Shown here: positions 62,210 to 64,000 of the stretch, in pieces
Layout of the letters: each line of letters starts with the position of its first letter
Numbering within the stretch: the stretch's first letter is position 1
Assembly: GCA_963726125.1 (NCBI GenBank)
Contig: CAVSBG010000001.1
Coordinates: 186,001 to 250,000, forward strand
From: JAMXLO01 sp963726125
GTDB taxonomy: Bacteria > Pseudomonadota > Alphaproteobacteria > Acetobacterales > Acetobacteraceae
DNA: 64,000 bases
Reading direction: 5' to 3'
The notes under the pieces: generated by a model
The model's input: only the letters and a program-made list of their open reading frames with translations
Databases searched by the model: none
Told to the model about the DNA's origin: nothing
Position numbers and translations under genes: made by a program

Positions 62210-62822
62210 ATGCCCGACACTGCGAACATCCTGCCCCAGGCCAGCTACCGCACCATGGCTGAAGGGACCAAGGAAGAGGTACGAACTCGTCGAAGGCTAT
62301 GTACGATCGTTCGAACGTGATCTCGCCAGCCGGATACTGACGGAAATGGGACGGCTGCAGGAGAGCTATCCGGGCGAACCGGTCGATCGGCTTGTGCATT
62401 CCTTGCAGACTGCCACCCGAGCGCATCGCGACGGCCGCGACGAGGAATACGTCGTCGCTGCGTTGCTGCACGATATTGGCGATATACTTTCGACACTCAA
62501 CCATTCGGAATACGCGGCGGCTATTTTGAAGCCCTACGTGCGGCCGCATGTCTACTGGACAGTTCGCCATCATGGGCTGTTCCAGGGTTATTACTATTTC
62601 CATCACTTCGGCCAGGACCGGAATGCACGGGACCGCCATCAAGGCCATCCGGCGTTCGAGATGTGCGTGGACTTCTGCGAAAAATATGACCAGGCGTCGT
62701 TTGATCCTGACTACGACACCATGCCGCTGAGCGCGTTCGAACCTATGGTGCAGCGGCTGTTTGCACGCGAGCCGTGGGGTGCGCACGCCAAGCTGGACGG
62801 TGGGTACCGCGAGCAGTTCTGA
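62210..62822 (+). pseudogene. HD-domain oxygenase-like protein (PhnZ/TmpB-like), frameshifted
   Basis: Begins MPDTANILPQASYRTMAEGT in one frame and, after dropping one G at about 62279, continues KEEYELVEGYVRSFERDLAS in another to the stop at 62822; about 203 residues. HD motifs: HSLQTATRAHRDGRDEEYVV, AALLHDIGDIL (His-Asp), a further His in LNHSEYAAAIL and in WTVRHHGLFQGYYYFHHFG, then YDQASFDPDYDTMPLSAFEP. Small HD proteins of this kind, such as PhnZ and TmpB, are mixed-valence di-iron oxygenases that cleave hydroxyphosphonates. Assignment rests on motif pattern and on its PhyH neighbour, and is tentative. Confidence 0.65.
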
Positions 62823-62889
62823 CTTGAGACTTGGGGTTGGGGGGATTACTGGGTGGGGCTGAGGGTGCTGGCGCCGCCCCCTCCCCCAA

Positions 62890-62912
62890 CCCCCTCCCGC
62901 AAGGGGAGGGGG
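62890..62912. repeat. GC-rich palindrome
   Basis: CCCCTCCCGCAAGGGGAGGG, a short stem with loop, in the 188-base gap between the HD gene and the binding-protein gene. Similar in style to repeat family A (39185-39222) but with a different loop. Confidence 0.5.
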
Positions 62913-63010
62913 AGAAGAGAGAAGGCTGCTCCTTGCCCTTCCCCAGCTGTCTGGCGTCTGCGGAACAAACTGCACTATCTTCGCCGTGGATCGACCTGGG
63001 GAGCTTGCAA

Positions 63011-63857
63011 ATGAGGATACTCCGCCTGCTGGCAGCGGTTGCGCTGACCTTGGCATTCGGCCTGCCAACGGCGCAGGCGAAGGACTGGAAGAAGGTGGTG
63101 ATCGCAACCGAGGGCGCCTACATGCCGTTCAACGGGCACTCCCCGGACGGCAAGCTCATCGGATTCGAGATCGACCTCGGCAACAACCTCTGCGAGCGCA
63201 TGAAGATCACCTGCGAATTCGTCGCGCAGGATTGGGACGGCATCATCCCCGGCCTGAACGCCGGCAAGTACGACGCCATCATGGACGGCATGAGCATCAC
63301 CGCAAAGCGCCTGGAGGTGATCGATTTCAGCCGCAACTATTCTCGCACCGCCCACGACATTCGCGGTCGAGAAGAAGGGCCCGCTGGCCAACCTTCCCGA
63401 TACCGGCACCGCCGTATCGCTTGACGACAAGGCCGCGATGGATGCCGCCGTGCAGGCGTTGACCCCGGTGTTGAAGGGCAAGGTCATCGGCGTGCAGATC
63501 GCGACCATCCAGGCGGACCTGCTCAATACCTACTTCAAGGGCATTGCCGACATCCGCACCTACAAGACCACCGAGGAACATGATCTCGACCTCGAGGCCG
63601 GCCGTGTCGATGCGGTGCTGGCTTCCACTTCGTACTTCGTCTCGACACTGTCGAAGCCGGGCGGCGATCAGCTCAAACTTGCGGGTCCGCTGTTCACTGG
63701 CGGCCTGCTCGGCAAAGGCACCGGCGTCGGCTTCCGCAAGTCCGACACCGACCTGCGCGACATGTTCAACACCGCGCTGCAGGCAGCTATCGCCGACGGC
63801 ACGGTGAAGAAGTTGGCGATCCAGTGGTTCAAGTTCGATGTCAGCCCACCGTCGTAG
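63011..63857 (+). pseudogene. Amino-acid-type ABC transporter substrate-binding protein, frameshifted
   Basis: Periplasmic family-3 binding protein (HisJ/ArgT type). ATG 63011 starts a signal peptide (LLAAVALTLAFGLPTAQA), then VIATEGAYMPFNGHSPDGKL, IGFEIDLGNNLCERMKITCE and YDAIMDGMSITAKRLEVIDF, all standard. At about 63348 one extra base shifts the frame after NYSRT; the other frame resumes TTFAVEKKGPLANLPDTG, IRTYKTTEEHDLDLEAGRVD and GFRKSDTDLRDMFNTALQAA to the stop at 63857. Reconstructed length is about 282. The permease gene follows 3 bases later. This class carries basic amino acids, opines or similar amines. Confidence 0.88.
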
Positions 63858-63860
63858 CCA

Positions 63861-64000
63861 TTGCTTGCCTCCTATCTGACGCTCATCGGCTTCGGCCCGC
63901 AGGGTTGGGGCTGGCAGCTCTGCCTCGCCACGCTGACGACGCTTGCGGTGTCCGTCGCGGCTTATGTCGTCGGCCTGCTGTTCGGCACCATCGGCGCCTG
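63861..64000 (+). CDS. Amino-acid ABC transporter permease (partial)
   Basis: First 46 residues of a HisQ/ArtQ-type inner-membrane permease; the gene runs off the right edge. The protein opens with a TTG at 63861, then LLASYLTLIGFGPQGWGWQL and CLATLTTLAVSVAAYVVGLL, the standard first helix and the ATLxxT motif region of this family. It directly follows the binding-protein gene, so they are one operon. Confidence 0.8.
   Translation, partial: MLASYLTLIGFGPQGWGWQLCLATLTTLAVSVAAYVVGLLFGTIGA

Overview
The window looks like chromosome of a high-GC alphaproteobacterium, most probably Acetobacteraceae (Rhodospirillales). Reasons: the core genes hisZ, purA, serA, serC and rpoH are in alphaproteobacterial form and close together; there is a sorbosone-dehydrogenase-type enzyme fused to cytochrome c; and GC-rich palindromic repeats are scattered between genes. 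This assignment is inferred from gene content and sequence style, not from a database search.

Layout. 1-10.1 kb: accessory metabolism, with a carbohydrate ABC transporter (permeases plus a frameshifted binding protein), a serine hydrolase, a frameshifted MFS transporter, a sorbosone-dehydrogenase/cytochrome c fusion, an NAD-dependent epimerase and a frameshifted beta-propeller lactonase. 10.3-18.2 kb: an RND efflux pair, a MarR regulator, a histidine kinase/response regulator pair and a second, divergent response regulator. 18.2-20.9 kb: small exported or membrane proteins (one DUF3096-like), gene remnants and a palindromic repeat. 20.9-31.4 kb: the most unusual locus, a compact same-strand run of a large TPR-like protein, a J-domain protein whose HPD motif reads PPD, a GrpE-like protein, a short Hsp70, a zinc-ribbon protein and a 1388-residue SNF2 ATPase, followed by an overlapping orphan ORF. 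31.4-36.1 kb: AT-richer accessory DNA with a long hairpin, unknown small proteins, a split membrane protein and an IS1634-type insertion sequence. tRNA-Glu(CTC) closes this section.

36.5-50 kb is core: DUF6476-like protein, RluD-type pseudouridine synthase, rpoH with a good promoter and leader hairpin, a membrane-anchored pseudokinase, purA, hisZ, an MBOAT/SGNH acetylation pair, a TfoX-like protein, serA and serC. serC has a two-hairpin leader resembling the serC RNA motif. 50-64 kb is accessory metabolism again: GFA protein, frameshifted alcohol dehydrogenase, luciferase-like oxidoreductase, an EmrAB-type efflux pair, M20 peptidase, GNAT acetyltransferase, two acyl-CoA dehydrogenases, a DUF302 protein, frameshifted msrA, a PhyH/HD oxygenase-like pair and the start of an amino-acid-type ABC transporter.

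Ten coding regions are broken by what looks like a single-base indel, nine of them one extra base. They lie in 1-10, 32-35 and 50-64 kb; none was found in 10-31 or 36-50 kb. Assembly error and gene decay are both possible, so each is flagged as a broken gene with the reconstructed reading explained.
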